Source: CADEDV01 sp964437415 | GTDB lineage: Bacteria; Bacteroidota; Bacteroidia; Chitinophagales; Chitinophagaceae | Direction of reading: 5' to 3' | Assembly (NCBI GenBank): GCA_964437415.1 | Contig: CAYTGN010000002.1 | Span: 186,001 to 250,000, forward strand | Length of the DNA: 64,000 nucleotides | Shown here: positions 1 to 7,907 of the stretch, one piece after another | Position numbering within the stretch: position 1 is the stretch's first letter | How the letters are laid out: the number at the start of each line of letters is the position of its first letter | Notes under the pieces: model-generated | What the model was told of the DNA's origin: nothing | Seen by the model: the letters and a program-made list of their open reading frames with translations, nothing else | The model's database searches: none | Translations under genes and position numbers: made by a program

Positions 1-825
1 TTCAGCAAGGGCCTCTTTATTCAATCCCGGCAATATTCCTTTTGATTCAAAATAGCCGATCATTAATTCTGTATTCATATTACCTACCAGTTCATCATCA
101 GCCATGGGGCAGCCACCGATGCCTTTTAAGGCGCCATCAAAACGTTTGCAACCTGCTTTTACCGCCGCTTCCAATTTTTCCTGCCAGTTGGCAGGTGTTG
201 AATGTAGATGAACGCCGATTTCAACTCCGGGTAATGATTCTAGCAGGTAACTGGTCATGTCATAAACTTGTTCAGGAGTGGCTATACCCACCGTATCAGC
301 CAATGAGATAATACCAATATCCATCGCCACCAACCTGTTTACCCACTCAAAAACAATTTCTTCATCATAAGGATCACCATAGGGGTTGCCAAAGCCCATC
401 GAAATATAAACCACCAGTTCTTTCCCTGTCTTCACACAAAGGTTTTGTATCTCCTCCACCCTGCCCAGCGACTGTTCAATGGATGAGTTGGTATTGCGTT
501 GCTGAAAAGTTTCTGATACAGAAAATGGAAACCCGAGATAAGTTATTTCATCATATGTTACGGCTTCTTCCGCCCCCCTGTAATTAGCCACTATGGCCAG
601 AAGCTTACTTGTCAATTTATCAACTTGCAAACCTTTCAGCACCTCTGCTGTGTCCGCCATTTGCGGGATGGCTTTGGGTGAAACAAAACTTCCGAAATCA
701 ATTGTGTCAAAACCAATTTTTAGCAGCGAATTAATGTAGGCGGTCTTTTTTTCCTTAGGAATAAAATTCTTCCAGCCCTGCATGGCATCACGGGGACATT
801 CAATAAGTTTGATGGAATCAGTCAT
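1..825 (-). CDS. Hydroxymethylglutaryl-CoA lyase (3' end cut by window edge)
   Basis: Cleaves HMG-CoA to acetyl-CoA and acetoacetate in leucine and ketone-body metabolism, in the cytoplasm. The reading frame is open for 275 codons from an ATG and leaves the window without a stop. The N-terminal catalytic loop is CPRDAMQ, with Arg12 and Asp13 at the positions of the substrate-binding Arg and catalytic Asp of the family. The metal-binding HxH pair is His206/His208 in GVHLHS. The glycine-rich active-site cysteine loop is GGCPMA with Cys239. The family is normally close to 290-300 residues, so only the last few residues should be missing. It lies tail-to-tail with nothing visible in the window and is transcribed toward the edge, just after the HTH gene on the same strand. 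Confidence 0.9.
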   Translation of the reverse strand, partial: MTDSIKLIECPRDAMQGWKNFIPKEKKTAYINSLLKIGFDTIDFGSFVSPKAIPQMADTAEVLKGLQVDKLTSKLLAIVANYRGAEEAVTYDEITYLGFPFSVSETFQQRNTNSSIEQSLGRVEEIQNLCVKTGKELVVYISMGFGNPYGDPYDEEIVFEWVNRLVAMDIGIISLADTVGIATPEQVYDMTSYLLESLPGVEIGVHLHSTPANWQEKLEAAVKAGCKRFDGALKGIGGCPMADDELVGNMNTELMIGYFESKGILPGLNKEALAE

Positions 826-863
826 AACAATTTGCGAAGTTAGCAAATCAGGATGGCTGCTCT

Positions 864-1859
864 TTAAATTCGCTTACGGTAGTATTTTACCTGTTCCCGC
901 AGCCGGTTGAAAAAGCGGTTACGTTCTTTCTCCCCCACTTTGCTCACCAACATGGAACGGTTAGCCAGGCTATGAAAAGCCGCTAATACTTTTTCCCCAT
1001 ATTGCTGATCGGTGGTACCCATAAAGTTCAGCACCCAGTGAGTGATAAAGGTGAGCACCCGGTCATCCGTTTTGGCAATAATGGTATTACTTCCTAAAAT
1101 CAGTTCATTGACAAAGAACCGGAATTCAAACCCCTGCTGTGGCGCCGGGCGGCCGTAGAAAAACTTAATACCGGCCTTGCATTGTTCCTGCAGATGGCTG
1201 ATGACCTGCTCAAAAGAATCATATACAGTTTCAATGTCTTTGGCAGAGGCAAATATTCCTGCTTCCCTGTAATATTCTATCTGGTGAAAAGAGCTGTTGA
1301 TACTTTCCGGGTTCCACAATTCGGTTGAGGGCAGTTTATTGTACTCAGAAATGATCTGCTGACCGATGTCGAAATATTTTGTGTACAAACCCGATGAAAT
1401 GTCAAACTGTTCAGGCACACTTGTATCATTGATAATGCTACGCATCCAAAAATAAGATTTGAATGCTGCAAATTCCCGGTTGTGAAAGAAATGAAAGATG
1501 GGAATGTCTTTGCATAAATAAAACAACTCCCGGTTTTTAAACTGGTTAAAAAACTGCATTTGTGCCAGCACAGATTTCAGGTATTCCAGGAAACCTTCAT
1601 TTCCGGTTGGCACATCCGTGGCCCGGAAAACAACTGAACCGTTTTGCAGGTTAAGGAAATGATCAAGCGAAATATTGTACTTATGACAAACCTCCTGTAA
1701 CTCACCCAAACTCAGCAAGGTTTCTCCCCTTAACCTGCGGTAGGCGCTGTCATGGCTTATATTAAAAATACTGCTGATCTCATCTGCCAGGGCAATATGA
1801 GGCGGTAGTGTTGACTTAATATGATCAAAAATCTTTTTTTGAATGTCAATGGGGCTCAT
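864..1859 (-). CDS. HTH-domain transcriptional regulator, Bacteroidota type
   Basis: A 331-residue cytoplasmic protein with an XRE-like helix-turn-helix near residues 20-68 (ADEISSIFNISHDSAYRRLR, then a second helix pair ending in YNISLD). The rest, about residues 75-331, is a long helical region with several aromatic-rich stretches and no motif I recognise; such N-terminal HTH proteins with an uncharacterised C-terminal part are common in this phylum. It is transcribed away from the secreted-protein group that starts 243 bases further on, so it could regulate that group or itself, but no operator is evident. DNA binding is likely; target and ligand are unknown. Confidence 0.7.
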   Translation of the reverse strand: MSPIDIQKKIFDHIKSTLPPHIALADEISSIFNISHDSAYRRLRGETLLSLGELQEVCHKYNISLDHFLNLQNGSVVFRATDVPTGNEGFLEYLKSVLAQMQFFNQFKNRELFYLCKDIPIFHFFHNREFAAFKSYFWMRSIINDTSVPEQFDISSGLYTKYFDIGQQIISEYNKLPSTELWNPESINSSFHQIEYYREAGIFASAKDIETVYDSFEQVISHLQEQCKAGIKFFYGRPAPQQGFEFRFFVNELILGSNTIIAKTDDRVLTFITHWVLNFMGTTDQQYGEKVLAAFHSLANRSMLVSKVGEKERNRFFNRLREQVKYYRKRI

Positions 1860-2102
1860 TCAGTTAGTTTGATCCTGAAATTACGGAAATTCCGTAACAG
1901 CCGAATTCATTTTAGCAATTCCCCGTACCCAACTACTAATCTACCGGTAAGAAACGGCAATTTGAGACTTCCTCCCACTGACGCAAACAAGTTTACGATT
2001 TACCATAGATACACATGATGCTAAGGTAAAAAGCCATTTCGAATTGCTTTCCCCTGAAAATAGTTTTGGTTTCAGATCACTTGATAAAAAAAAACCACGA
2101 AC

Positions 2103-3005
2103 ATGAAACCAACTATCATCATCATCATTACTTTATCAGTAGTAATATCAACAGTAAACGGCCAGCCCCTGCACAACATACTTGCCGCAAAAACAGGGGA
2201 CTATCAAGTAACTGTATCCCAGGCAAACAAAAAGCAGAAACTGAACTTCTTTGTGATCAGCAAAATAAAAAAAGGGAAGTTAGATATGGCTACCCGATTT
2301 AATGTCCTGAGAACAAAGGTCCAGGGTTTCTTCCGGAGAAAAAGGTTGACCTCAATTGTTGCCCGTGATGCAAATCATGCAGCGAGAAAGATCAGGAAAA
2401 GACTGATCCAGCAGGTTGGCCGCATCGGCACTATCTGGTTTGACTCTCACGGCATGTATAAGAAAGGCTATTCCCTTTTCCAGATCGGCAAGGATGAGTT
2501 CAGCTACAAAACACTAAAAGACAGCTCACACGATGATGCGCTGGAGCAACTCGCAGGCTATGCCGACGATGAAACAAACGTAGTGATAGGTTCCTGCTAT
2601 GGCGGAGCCACTTATCATAGGGTATCTATTGATTATAAAGACAGCACAAGAATGAATGGTGATTCACTGATGATTTCCCTGGGAAAAATTTTCAACCAGG
2701 CCAATATCTACGCCAGTGAAAGCTGGGTGATGACCAAACCCGGCCTGTTTCGCAAAAAAGCTGCTGTGGCAGGATTTCCCGGCCGGAAACTATTCAGGGA
2801 TATTTGCTATAAACCGGCCTGGGAAAATGTAAGTAAATGGAACCGTTATGATGCCAGGAACAAAAGTTTCACAAAAGTGAACCCTGTTATGCTAAATCAT
2901 AATGGCAGCCTTGTGCTGAGCAACAGGTCTTTCCTGTCAAAGAAAGCTGCAGGAAAGGATATTGCAAAAAATCTCAGCCGCCTGGAGCCCGGGCTATACA
3001 AATAA
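2103..3005 (+). CDS. Secreted protein with caspase-like His/Cys pair
   Basis: A 300-residue protein with a clear signal peptide (MKPTIIIIITLSVVISTVNG, cleavage likely before Gln21). No family is recognised with confidence. The middle carries IGTIWFDSHG (His116) followed about 50 residues later by NVVIGSCYGG (Cys165). A hydrophobic strand ending in SHG and a second one ending in a small-residue-Cys-x-Gly turn is the arrangement of the catalytic dyad in caspase-fold proteins (clan CD; also the DUF4347 domain). The N-terminal part is basic (Lys/Arg about residues 42-105). It is followed 24 bases later by another exported protein and then a lipoprotein hydrolase, all on one strand, probably one transcript. 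Peptidase activity is an inference from these two motifs only. Confidence 0.6.
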   Translation: MKPTIIIIITLSVVISTVNGQPLHNILAAKTGDYQVTVSQANKKQKLNFFVISKIKKGKLDMATRFNVLRTKVQGFFRRKRLTSIVARDANHAARKIRKRLIQQVGRIGTIWFDSHGMYKKGYSLFQIGKDEFSYKTLKDSSHDDALEQLAGYADDETNVVIGSCYGGATYHRVSIDYKDSTRMNGDSLMISLGKIFNQANIYASESWVMTKPGLFRKKAAVAGFPGRKLFRDICYKPAWENVSKWNRYDARNKSFTKVNPVMLNHNGSLVLSNRSFLSKKAAGKDIAKNLSRLEPGLYK

Positions 3006-3029
3006 TACAAATAACTTAAAAACAAAACC

Positions 3030-3659
3030 ATGAAACCAGGATCAACGATGATATTACTACTTATGCTATTAGCCAGCAGGTGCGTCTTGGCGCAGGAGTA
3101 TCCTGCAAAAAAAGTAACGAAAAAACCTGCCTATGCAGGCTTTGCTTTTACCAATTCCCAAACCGCAATGCCCTTTGGAAAATTTGCAGGATTATTCAGC
3201 GAGGCCTTCCATCCCGGTATGGAGATTCGTTATGGGAAAACCCTTTATGCAGGCGAAAAGCATGACTGGTTTAGCGAGCTGAGAATGGGTTATTTTTTTC
3301 ACCGGTTTGTTCAGCATAGCTTTCCATTGACCATTAATGGGGGATATCGTTTTTACTACTGCAAAAAGTTATCGGCCCAGACCTCTCTTGGTGCAGGTTA
3401 TATGCATTCGATACCGGCCACAGCGGTTTTGAAAGCAAACGAGAACGGGAACTATGAAAACAATAAAGGCATTGGCAGAGCCCAGGCCACCGTTACCTGG
3501 GATATTGGTGCCGGTTATCTTATCAATCCTAAAGATGAAAAACCCTGCCGGGTCTTTTTCAGTTACCAGCAAAGACTACAGTTACCTTTTGTCAGATCTT
3601 ATGTTCCGCTGCTGCCCTATAACAGCATTGCGTTGGGGATCACAAAATCCATTCGTTAA
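3030..3659 (+). CDS. Exported protein, probable small outer-membrane beta-barrel
   Basis: A 209-residue protein with a signal peptide ending ...LLASRCVLAQ (about residue 22). An internal ATG at codon 7 would give a similar signal. The mature part has alternating hydrophobic/polar strands rich in Tyr, Phe and Gly, for example residues 62-110 and 145-209, and ends with a strand closing in a basic residue, as small outer-membrane barrels do. No named family is recognised. It sits 24 bases after the caspase-like protein and 19 bases before the lipoprotein hydrolase, suggesting co-transcription. Function unknown; it may anchor or export its neighbours. Confidence 0.6.
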   Translation: MKPGSTMILLLMLLASRCVLAQEYPAKKVTKKPAYAGFAFTNSQTAMPFGKFAGLFSEAFHPGMEIRYGKTLYAGEKHDWFSELRMGYFFHRFVQHSFPLTINGGYRFYYCKKLSAQTSLGAGYMHSIPATAVLKANENGNYENNKGIGRAQATVTWDIGAGYLINPKDEKPCRVFFSYQQRLQLPFVRSYVPLLPYNSIALGITKSIR

Positions 3660-3678
3660 ACAATACTAATTGAAAGCA

Positions 3679-4875
3679 ATGAAACCAGTAATCATAGTAT
3701 CGGCAATTACCTTCCTGTTGTTTGCAACAAGCAGCTGCCGCAAAGCCCAGGTATTAGAAACCACCACCATCGGTGTGCCCATCCCCTGGGCCGACAGCAG
3801 CCAGCTTCATCCTAAGCATGCAATATTCCAGGCTTTGCTGGAAAAATACCAGCGTAAAGGGCTTCCCGGCATTTCACTGCTTATCCGTGATGCCAGCGGC
3901 ACCTGGACAGGAGCAAGAGGCAAAGCTGATATCCGGAAAAATATAGATTTTGTTCCGGGTACCATCTCCAAAGCTGCCAGCATCACCAAGCTGTTTATGG
4001 GAACATTAATGTTTAAAATGATGGAAGACTCGGCAAATACCGGAATCGGGTTTCTGGCTCTGCACAAAAAAGTGAATGAATGGCTGCCCCGGCGGATCAC
4101 TGACAAACTCCCCAACGGGAATATGATCACTTTGGGCCAATGTCTCAAACATGAAACAGGTATCCCGGACCTGATAGAAGAAAACCGGTTTTATCTTGCC
4201 GTGCTGAATACCCCCAACAAAAAATGGGAGGCTGAAGAACTCCTGGAATACATCTATAACAAAACACCCGATTTTAGCCCGGGCGATACAGCGATTTACT
4301 CAAATACCAATACCGTACTGGTCAGCATGATTATGGAAGCACAGACCAAACGAAAACATGCTGACCTGTTGAAACAATATATATTTTTACCACTCGGCCT
4401 TCAGCATACATACTACCAGCCGCACGATAAGCTGCCTCCATCTGTAGCTCAAGGTTATTTTGACCTTTATAACAATGGCAGCATCATCAATGTATCGAAC
4501 CTGGTAACTGGCAGCGGGAATGGTTACGGCGGATTGTACAGCAATATTTTTGATCTAAAGAAATTTGCTGAATCCCTGTTCATTCAACAGACATTACTGC
4601 AACCATCCTCCCTGGCACTCATGCAAACCTACGGCAAGCGGGACGGTGGTAACTATTACGGGTATGGTTTGCAAAAATCTTACCTGGACAATGGAATTGA
4701 TTCCGGTATAGGTCACAAAGGAAGAGACCTGGGCTATTCTGCAAATCTTTTTTATTTCCCCAACAGGCAGGTGTTGCACATATTCTTTGTGAATTACGGG
4801 ACGGATGCCGATAGCGGTTTGAAGGAAATATTCAACCAGTTCCTGGACGAGTTGATATTGGTTTCCCTGAACTAA
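3679..4875 (+). CDS. Lipoprotein serine hydrolase, beta-lactamase/DD-peptidase family
   Basis: A 398-residue class C beta-lactamase-like hydrolase. I chose the ATG that gives a lipoprotein signal (ATSSC, lipidated Cys20); an upstream in-frame TTG would add three residues. The three serine-hydrolase motifs are present: S101-I-T-K104 (nucleophile and general base), Y207-S-N209, and H346-K-G348. Length and motif spacing fit the Pfam Beta-lactamase (PF00144) group of esterases, D-aminopeptidases and carboxypeptidases. It would act in the periplasm, attached to a membrane. It ends the run of three exported proteins. The substrate cannot be read from sequence; antibiotic hydrolysis is not implied. 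Confidence 0.85.
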   Translation: MKPVIIVSAITFLLFATSSCRKAQVLETTTIGVPIPWADSSQLHPKHAIFQALLEKYQRKGLPGISLLIRDASGTWTGARGKADIRKNIDFVPGTISKAASITKLFMGTLMFKMMEDSANTGIGFLALHKKVNEWLPRRITDKLPNGNMITLGQCLKHETGIPDLIEENRFYLAVLNTPNKKWEAEELLEYIYNKTPDFSPGDTAIYSNTNTVLVSMIMEAQTKRKHADLLKQYIFLPLGLQHTYYQPHDKLPPSVAQGYFDLYNNGSIINVSNLVTGSGNGYGGLYSNIFDLKKFAESLFIQQTLLQPSSLALMQTYGKRDGGNYYGYGLQKSYLDNGIDSGIGHKGRDLGYSANLFYFPNRQVLHIFFVNYGTDADSGLKEIFNQFLDELILVSLN

Positions 4876-4967
4876 AATTACTATTCCTTAACTCCAACCC
4901 CGGATTTTCGACCAAACAAGGGCATATTTTTGCAAAAAAATAAAATTCTTAACTTAGCCGGATAGGC

Positions 4968-4975
4968 TATTTTTG
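4968..4975 (+). promoter_or_regulatory. Bacteroidota -7 promoter box upstream of beta-barrel gene
   Basis: TATTTTTG matches the TAnnTTTG -7 box, 35 bases before the next start codon. A second identical box lies at 4925-4932. No clear -33 TTTG is present at the right spacing for either. The sequence just before, AGCC GGATA GGCT followed by ATTTTT, could also act as a weak terminator for the preceding hydrolase gene. Confidence 0.4.
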
Positions 4976-5009
4976 CCTAACCAAAATCGTAATAATTAAA
5001 AACAGCTTT

Positions 5010-5657
5010 ATGAGAAAAATTCTCTTTGCAGTCGTCGTTACTCTTCTTTTCTCAAATATCTCTTTTGCCCAAACCAGGATCGGTTTCACCGGGGGACTCA
5101 CCTATGCCAATATGTATGAAAAGGTGAACAACCAGAAAAGTTCCGGCGATTACCGGCTCGGCGGTACTGTCGGCGTGATGGTGGATGTAGCCATGCAAAA
5201 AAATGGCAGCTTCCGGACGGGGGTGAATTTTGTGCAGAAAGGAAACAAGAAGACCTATACCAGCGGCAACGATGATATTGAACTGGTTCGCAGCATGAAC
5301 TATGTTGAATTTCCTTTCAATATTATGTTCAATATCCCAACTAAAGGTTCCGTATTAAGAGTTGGTGGTGGTCCGGCAGGTGCTTTTGCCCTTTCCGGCA
5401 AAAACAAAATGAAAGTCAATAACGGCACTGAACAAAAAAGCAATATCAATTTTGGCGATAAAACAGATTCTGAGTTGAACTGGGTGGATCTCGGTATTAA
5501 CATTATTGCTGAGTATGAGTTTGACGGGGGTGTTTTTCTTGCTGCCGGTTACAACCGCGGCATCAACAGGCTTTTTGTGGGAGGTTCAGATGAGGATAAA
5601 TTGTATAACAATTACTTCAGCCTTCGCATCGGCTATTTCCTGAAGGGGAAAAAATAA
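5010..5657 (+). CDS. Outer-membrane beta-barrel (PorT-like) protein
   Basis: A 215-residue outer-membrane protein of the beta-barrel family (PF13568-like) common in this phylum. It has a signal peptide (cleavage near FAQ, residue 21), then RIGFTGGLTYANM, a first strand typical of these barrels. Eight or so amphipathic strands follow, with Gly/Tyr-rich turns, and the chain ends LRIGYFLKGKK with a terminal aromatic strand. Single gene, with its own terminator immediately downstream. Likely a structural or small-molecule barrel; the specific role is unknown. Confidence 0.75.
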   Translation: MRKILFAVVVTLLFSNISFAQTRIGFTGGLTYANMYEKVNNQKSSGDYRLGGTVGVMVDVAMQKNGSFRTGVNFVQKGNKKTYTSGNDDIELVRSMNYVEFPFNIMFNIPTKGSVLRVGGGPAGAFALSGKNKMKVNNGTEQKSNINFGDKTDSELNWVDLGINIIAEYEFDGGVFLAAGYNRGINRLFVGGSDEDKLYNNYFSLRIGYFLKGKK

Positions 5658-5675
5658 ACGACTTGTGTTAATTGC

Positions 5676-5706
5676 AAAACGGGCCATTGTGCCCGTTTTT
5701 TATTTT
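5676..5706 (+). terminator. Rho-independent terminator
   Basis: Nine-bp perfect stem AAAACGGGC / GCCCGTTTT around a 6-base loop, followed by a T run. It ends the beta-barrel gene and faces the converging rlmB gene. Confidence 0.85.
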
Positions 5707-5724
5707 TACTCATTTTTATCAGCG

Positions 5725-6489
5725 TTACTTCATTCTCTGTTTCATCACTTCATACAATATCATCCCGGTTGCAACGGAAACATTCAGGCTTTCAAAATCC
5801 CCTTTCATAGGGATTTTTATTTGTTCATCGCATATTTTTAGTAAAGCCGGGTAAATACCTTTTTCCTCGCTTCCCATTACAATGGCGCAGGGCTCTGTAA
5901 AATCGCAATCAGCAATATCTTTTGATGCCTTCATTTCACTGGCAAACACTTTTATTCCGTTCAGATGCAACTCATCCACCGTCTTCATCAGGCTGCTGAC
6001 ACGGCATACAGGGATTTTTTCCAATGCCCCGGCAGAAGTGAGAATGGCATCCTCATTCAAAGCTCCTACACCTTTATCGGGAATAATAATGGCATGAACA
6101 CCACAGCAATAAGCTGTCCGGGCAATACCGCCGATATTCCGGATATCTGTGATCCCGTCAAGTATAAGAAGCAAAGGAGCCTCGCCATTTTCTGTAACCC
6201 ATGAAATGACATCCTGCAAGTTTTGGTACTGCACCTTGGCGATCTGCCCCACCACACCTTCGTGACCGGTGACGTTGAAACTATTCAGTTTGGCAACCGG
6301 AACATAATTGACCGGTACGCCGCTTTGTAAAGCCAGTTTTTTGATCTCGTTGATCCCGGCGCCCTGTGCTTTTGCATCAAGATAAATTCTGTCTAATTGC
6401 TGCCCGGTTTGCAAAGCATCGGTCACAGCGCTGCGGCCAATGACCAGCGAACTTTTTTTGGGACGATGTTGCTGCCTGAAATTTTTCAC
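5725..6489 (-). CDS. rlmB: 23S rRNA 2'-O-methyltransferase RlmB (TrmH/SpoU family)
   Basis: A 254-residue SPOUT methyltransferase that methylates the 2'-O of a guanosine in domain V of 23S rRNA (G2251 in E. coli), using SAM. The N-terminal part (about 1-95) is the ribosomal L30e-like substrate-binding domain starting with VIGRSAVTDAL. The C-terminal knot has the three SpoU motifs: NIGGIARTA, IVMGSEEKG and SLNVSVATG. The start used is GTG, since no in-frame ATG precedes the conserved VIGRSAV block. It is convergent with the beta-barrel gene and downstream of metK, which has its own terminator. Confidence 0.9.
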   Translation of the reverse strand: MKNFRQQHRPKKSSLVIGRSAVTDALQTGQQLDRIYLDAKAQGAGINEIKKLALQSGVPVNYVPVAKLNSFNVTGHEGVVGQIAKVQYQNLQDVISWVTENGEAPLLLILDGITDIRNIGGIARTAYCCGVHAIIIPDKGVGALNEDAILTSAGALEKIPVCRVSSLMKTVDELHLNGIKVFASEMKASKDIADCDFTEPCAIVMGSEEKGIYPALLKICDEQIKIPMKGDFESLNVSVATGMILYEVMKQRMK

Positions 6490-6504
6490 CTGTCAAAAAT
6501 AGGG

Positions 6505-6540
6505 GTAAAAAAAGAATGGCATACCCCGGGCATGCCATTC
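6505..6540 (-). terminator. Rho-independent terminator of metK
   Basis: On the minus strand a 9-bp stem (arms 6514-6522 and 6532-6540) with a 9-base loop is followed by seven T residues (6513-6507). It lies between the metK stop and the rlmB start, so the two are probably separate transcripts. Confidence 0.85.
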
Positions 6541-6560
6541 CTGATTCTTTTATGCTCAAC

Positions 6561-7817
6561 TTATTTAATTCCAAAAGCTTTTTTCACTTTGTTTACATAG
6601 TCTAACTTTTCCCATGTAAACAACTCCACTTTTTTGGTCACTTTTTTTCCGTCAGGCGAAACAAACGTTTTTTCTACCACCTGCGGTATGCGGCCCATAT
6701 GACCATAGGCTGCAGTTTCGCTATAAATCGGAGTACGCAGTTTCAGCCTTTGCTCGATAAAGTAAGGTCGCATATCAAACAAACCCTCCACGATCTTGCC
6801 GATCTGGCCATCGGTAAGGTTCACTTTAGCAGTGCCAAAAGTTTTTACATTGATACTGGTAGGTTGTGCTACGCCGATGGCATAAGAAACCTGGACCAGC
6901 GCTTCATCGGCCACACCGGCAGCCACCAGGTTCTTGGCAATATGTCTTGTGGCATATGCAGCGCTGCGATCCACTTTGGAAGGATCTTTTCCGCTGAAGG
7001 CGCCGCCGCCATGTGCTCCTTTTCCACCATAGGTATCAACAATGATCTTGCGGCCGGTCAATCCTGTGTCGCCATGCGGACCGCCGATCACAAACTTACC
7101 GGTAGGGTTAACGTGGTATTTAATATCGCCGCTAAACAGCTTTGCATATTTCTTATACTTTGCCTTCACTCTTGGAATAAGTACATTGATGACATCACTT
7201 TTGATCTTGGCTAGCATTTTAGCCTCTGCATCAAAATCATCATGCTGTGTAGAAACCACGATCGCATCAATGCGAACCGGGCGGTTATTGTCATCATACT
7301 CCAGCGTCACCTGGCTTTTGGCATCAGGACGCAGGTAAGGCATTTTCGAGTTCTTCTCACGGCGGATAGCAGCCAGTTCTATCAATAAAGCATGTGCCAG
7401 GTCTAATGCCAGGGGCATAAAATGTTCCGTTTCGCTGGTGGCATAGCCGAACATCATTCCCTGGTCGCCGGCGCCCTGCTCTTCTTTTTTCTTTCTGTCA
7501 ACTCCCTGGTTGATGTCCGACGATTGCTCATGAATGGCAGAGAGTACCCCACATGAACTGGCTTCAAACATGTATTCACTTTTGGTGTAGCCAATTTTGC
7601 GGATAACATCACGGGCAATTTCCTGCACATCTAAATATGCCTTTGATTTCACTTCGCCTGCCAGCACCACCTGCCCAGTGGTTACCAGTGTTTCGCAGGC
7701 CACTTTCGATTGCGGATCAAAAGCAAGAAAATTATCAATCAGGGCATCGGATATCTGGTCGGCTACTTTGTCCGGGTGTCCTTCAGAAACACTTTCCGAG
7801 GTGAAGAGGTAAGGCAT
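6561..7817 (-). CDS. metK: S-adenosylmethionine synthetase
   Basis: Makes S-adenosylmethionine from methionine and ATP in the cytoplasm. The 418-residue protein begins with the conserved ESVSEGHPDKVADQISDA block (ATP/Mg site, His15 region). It contains GDQGMMFGYA, the methionine/ATP-binding motif, and the glycine-rich loop GGGAFSGKDPSKVDRS with the phosphate-binding lysine. It is about 30 residues longer than the E. coli enzyme, as usual in Bacteroidota, the extra length being mainly in the central domain. Single gene with its own promoter and terminator. No SAM riboswitch is visible in the 90 bases before it. Confidence 0.97.
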   Translation of the reverse strand: MPYLFTSESVSEGHPDKVADQISDALIDNFLAFDPQSKVACETLVTTGQVVLAGEVKSKAYLDVQEIARDVIRKIGYTKSEYMFEASSCGVLSAIHEQSSDINQGVDRKKKEEQGAGDQGMMFGYATSETEHFMPLALDLAHALLIELAAIRREKNSKMPYLRPDAKSQVTLEYDDNNRPVRIDAIVVSTQHDDFDAEAKMLAKIKSDVINVLIPRVKAKYKKYAKLFSGDIKYHVNPTGKFVIGGPHGDTGLTGRKIIVDTYGGKGAHGGGAFSGKDPSKVDRSAAYATRHIAKNLVAAGVADEALVQVSYAIGVAQPTSINVKTFGTAKVNLTDGQIGKIVEGLFDMRPYFIEQRLKLRTPIYSETAAYGHMGRIPQVVEKTFVSPDGKKVTKKVELFTWEKLDYVNKVKKAFGIK

Positions 7818-7856
7818 AGATGTAATTCGTTTTAATGATGGGTTAGTATAAAATAA

Positions 7857-7881
7857 ATCGGGTGCAAAGATAGCACCCGAT
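7857..7881 (-). terminator. Terminator of the DUF4270 gene overlapping the metK promoter
   Basis: A perfect 9-bp stem (ATCGGGTGC / GCACCCGAT on the minus strand) with a 7-base loop, followed by TTATTTTAT, lies 27 bases after the DUF4270 stop. The loop plus one stem base spells TATCTTTG (7872-7865), a perfect TAnnTTTG -7 box for metK, whose start is about 48 bases downstream. Confidence 0.7.
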
Positions 7882-7907
7882 CCAATTCGATTTTGACAGC
7901 TTTTCCA

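Noticed and set aside
7818..7907. SAM riboswitch before metK
   Set aside because: The 90-base gap holds only a terminator hairpin with an embedded promoter box.
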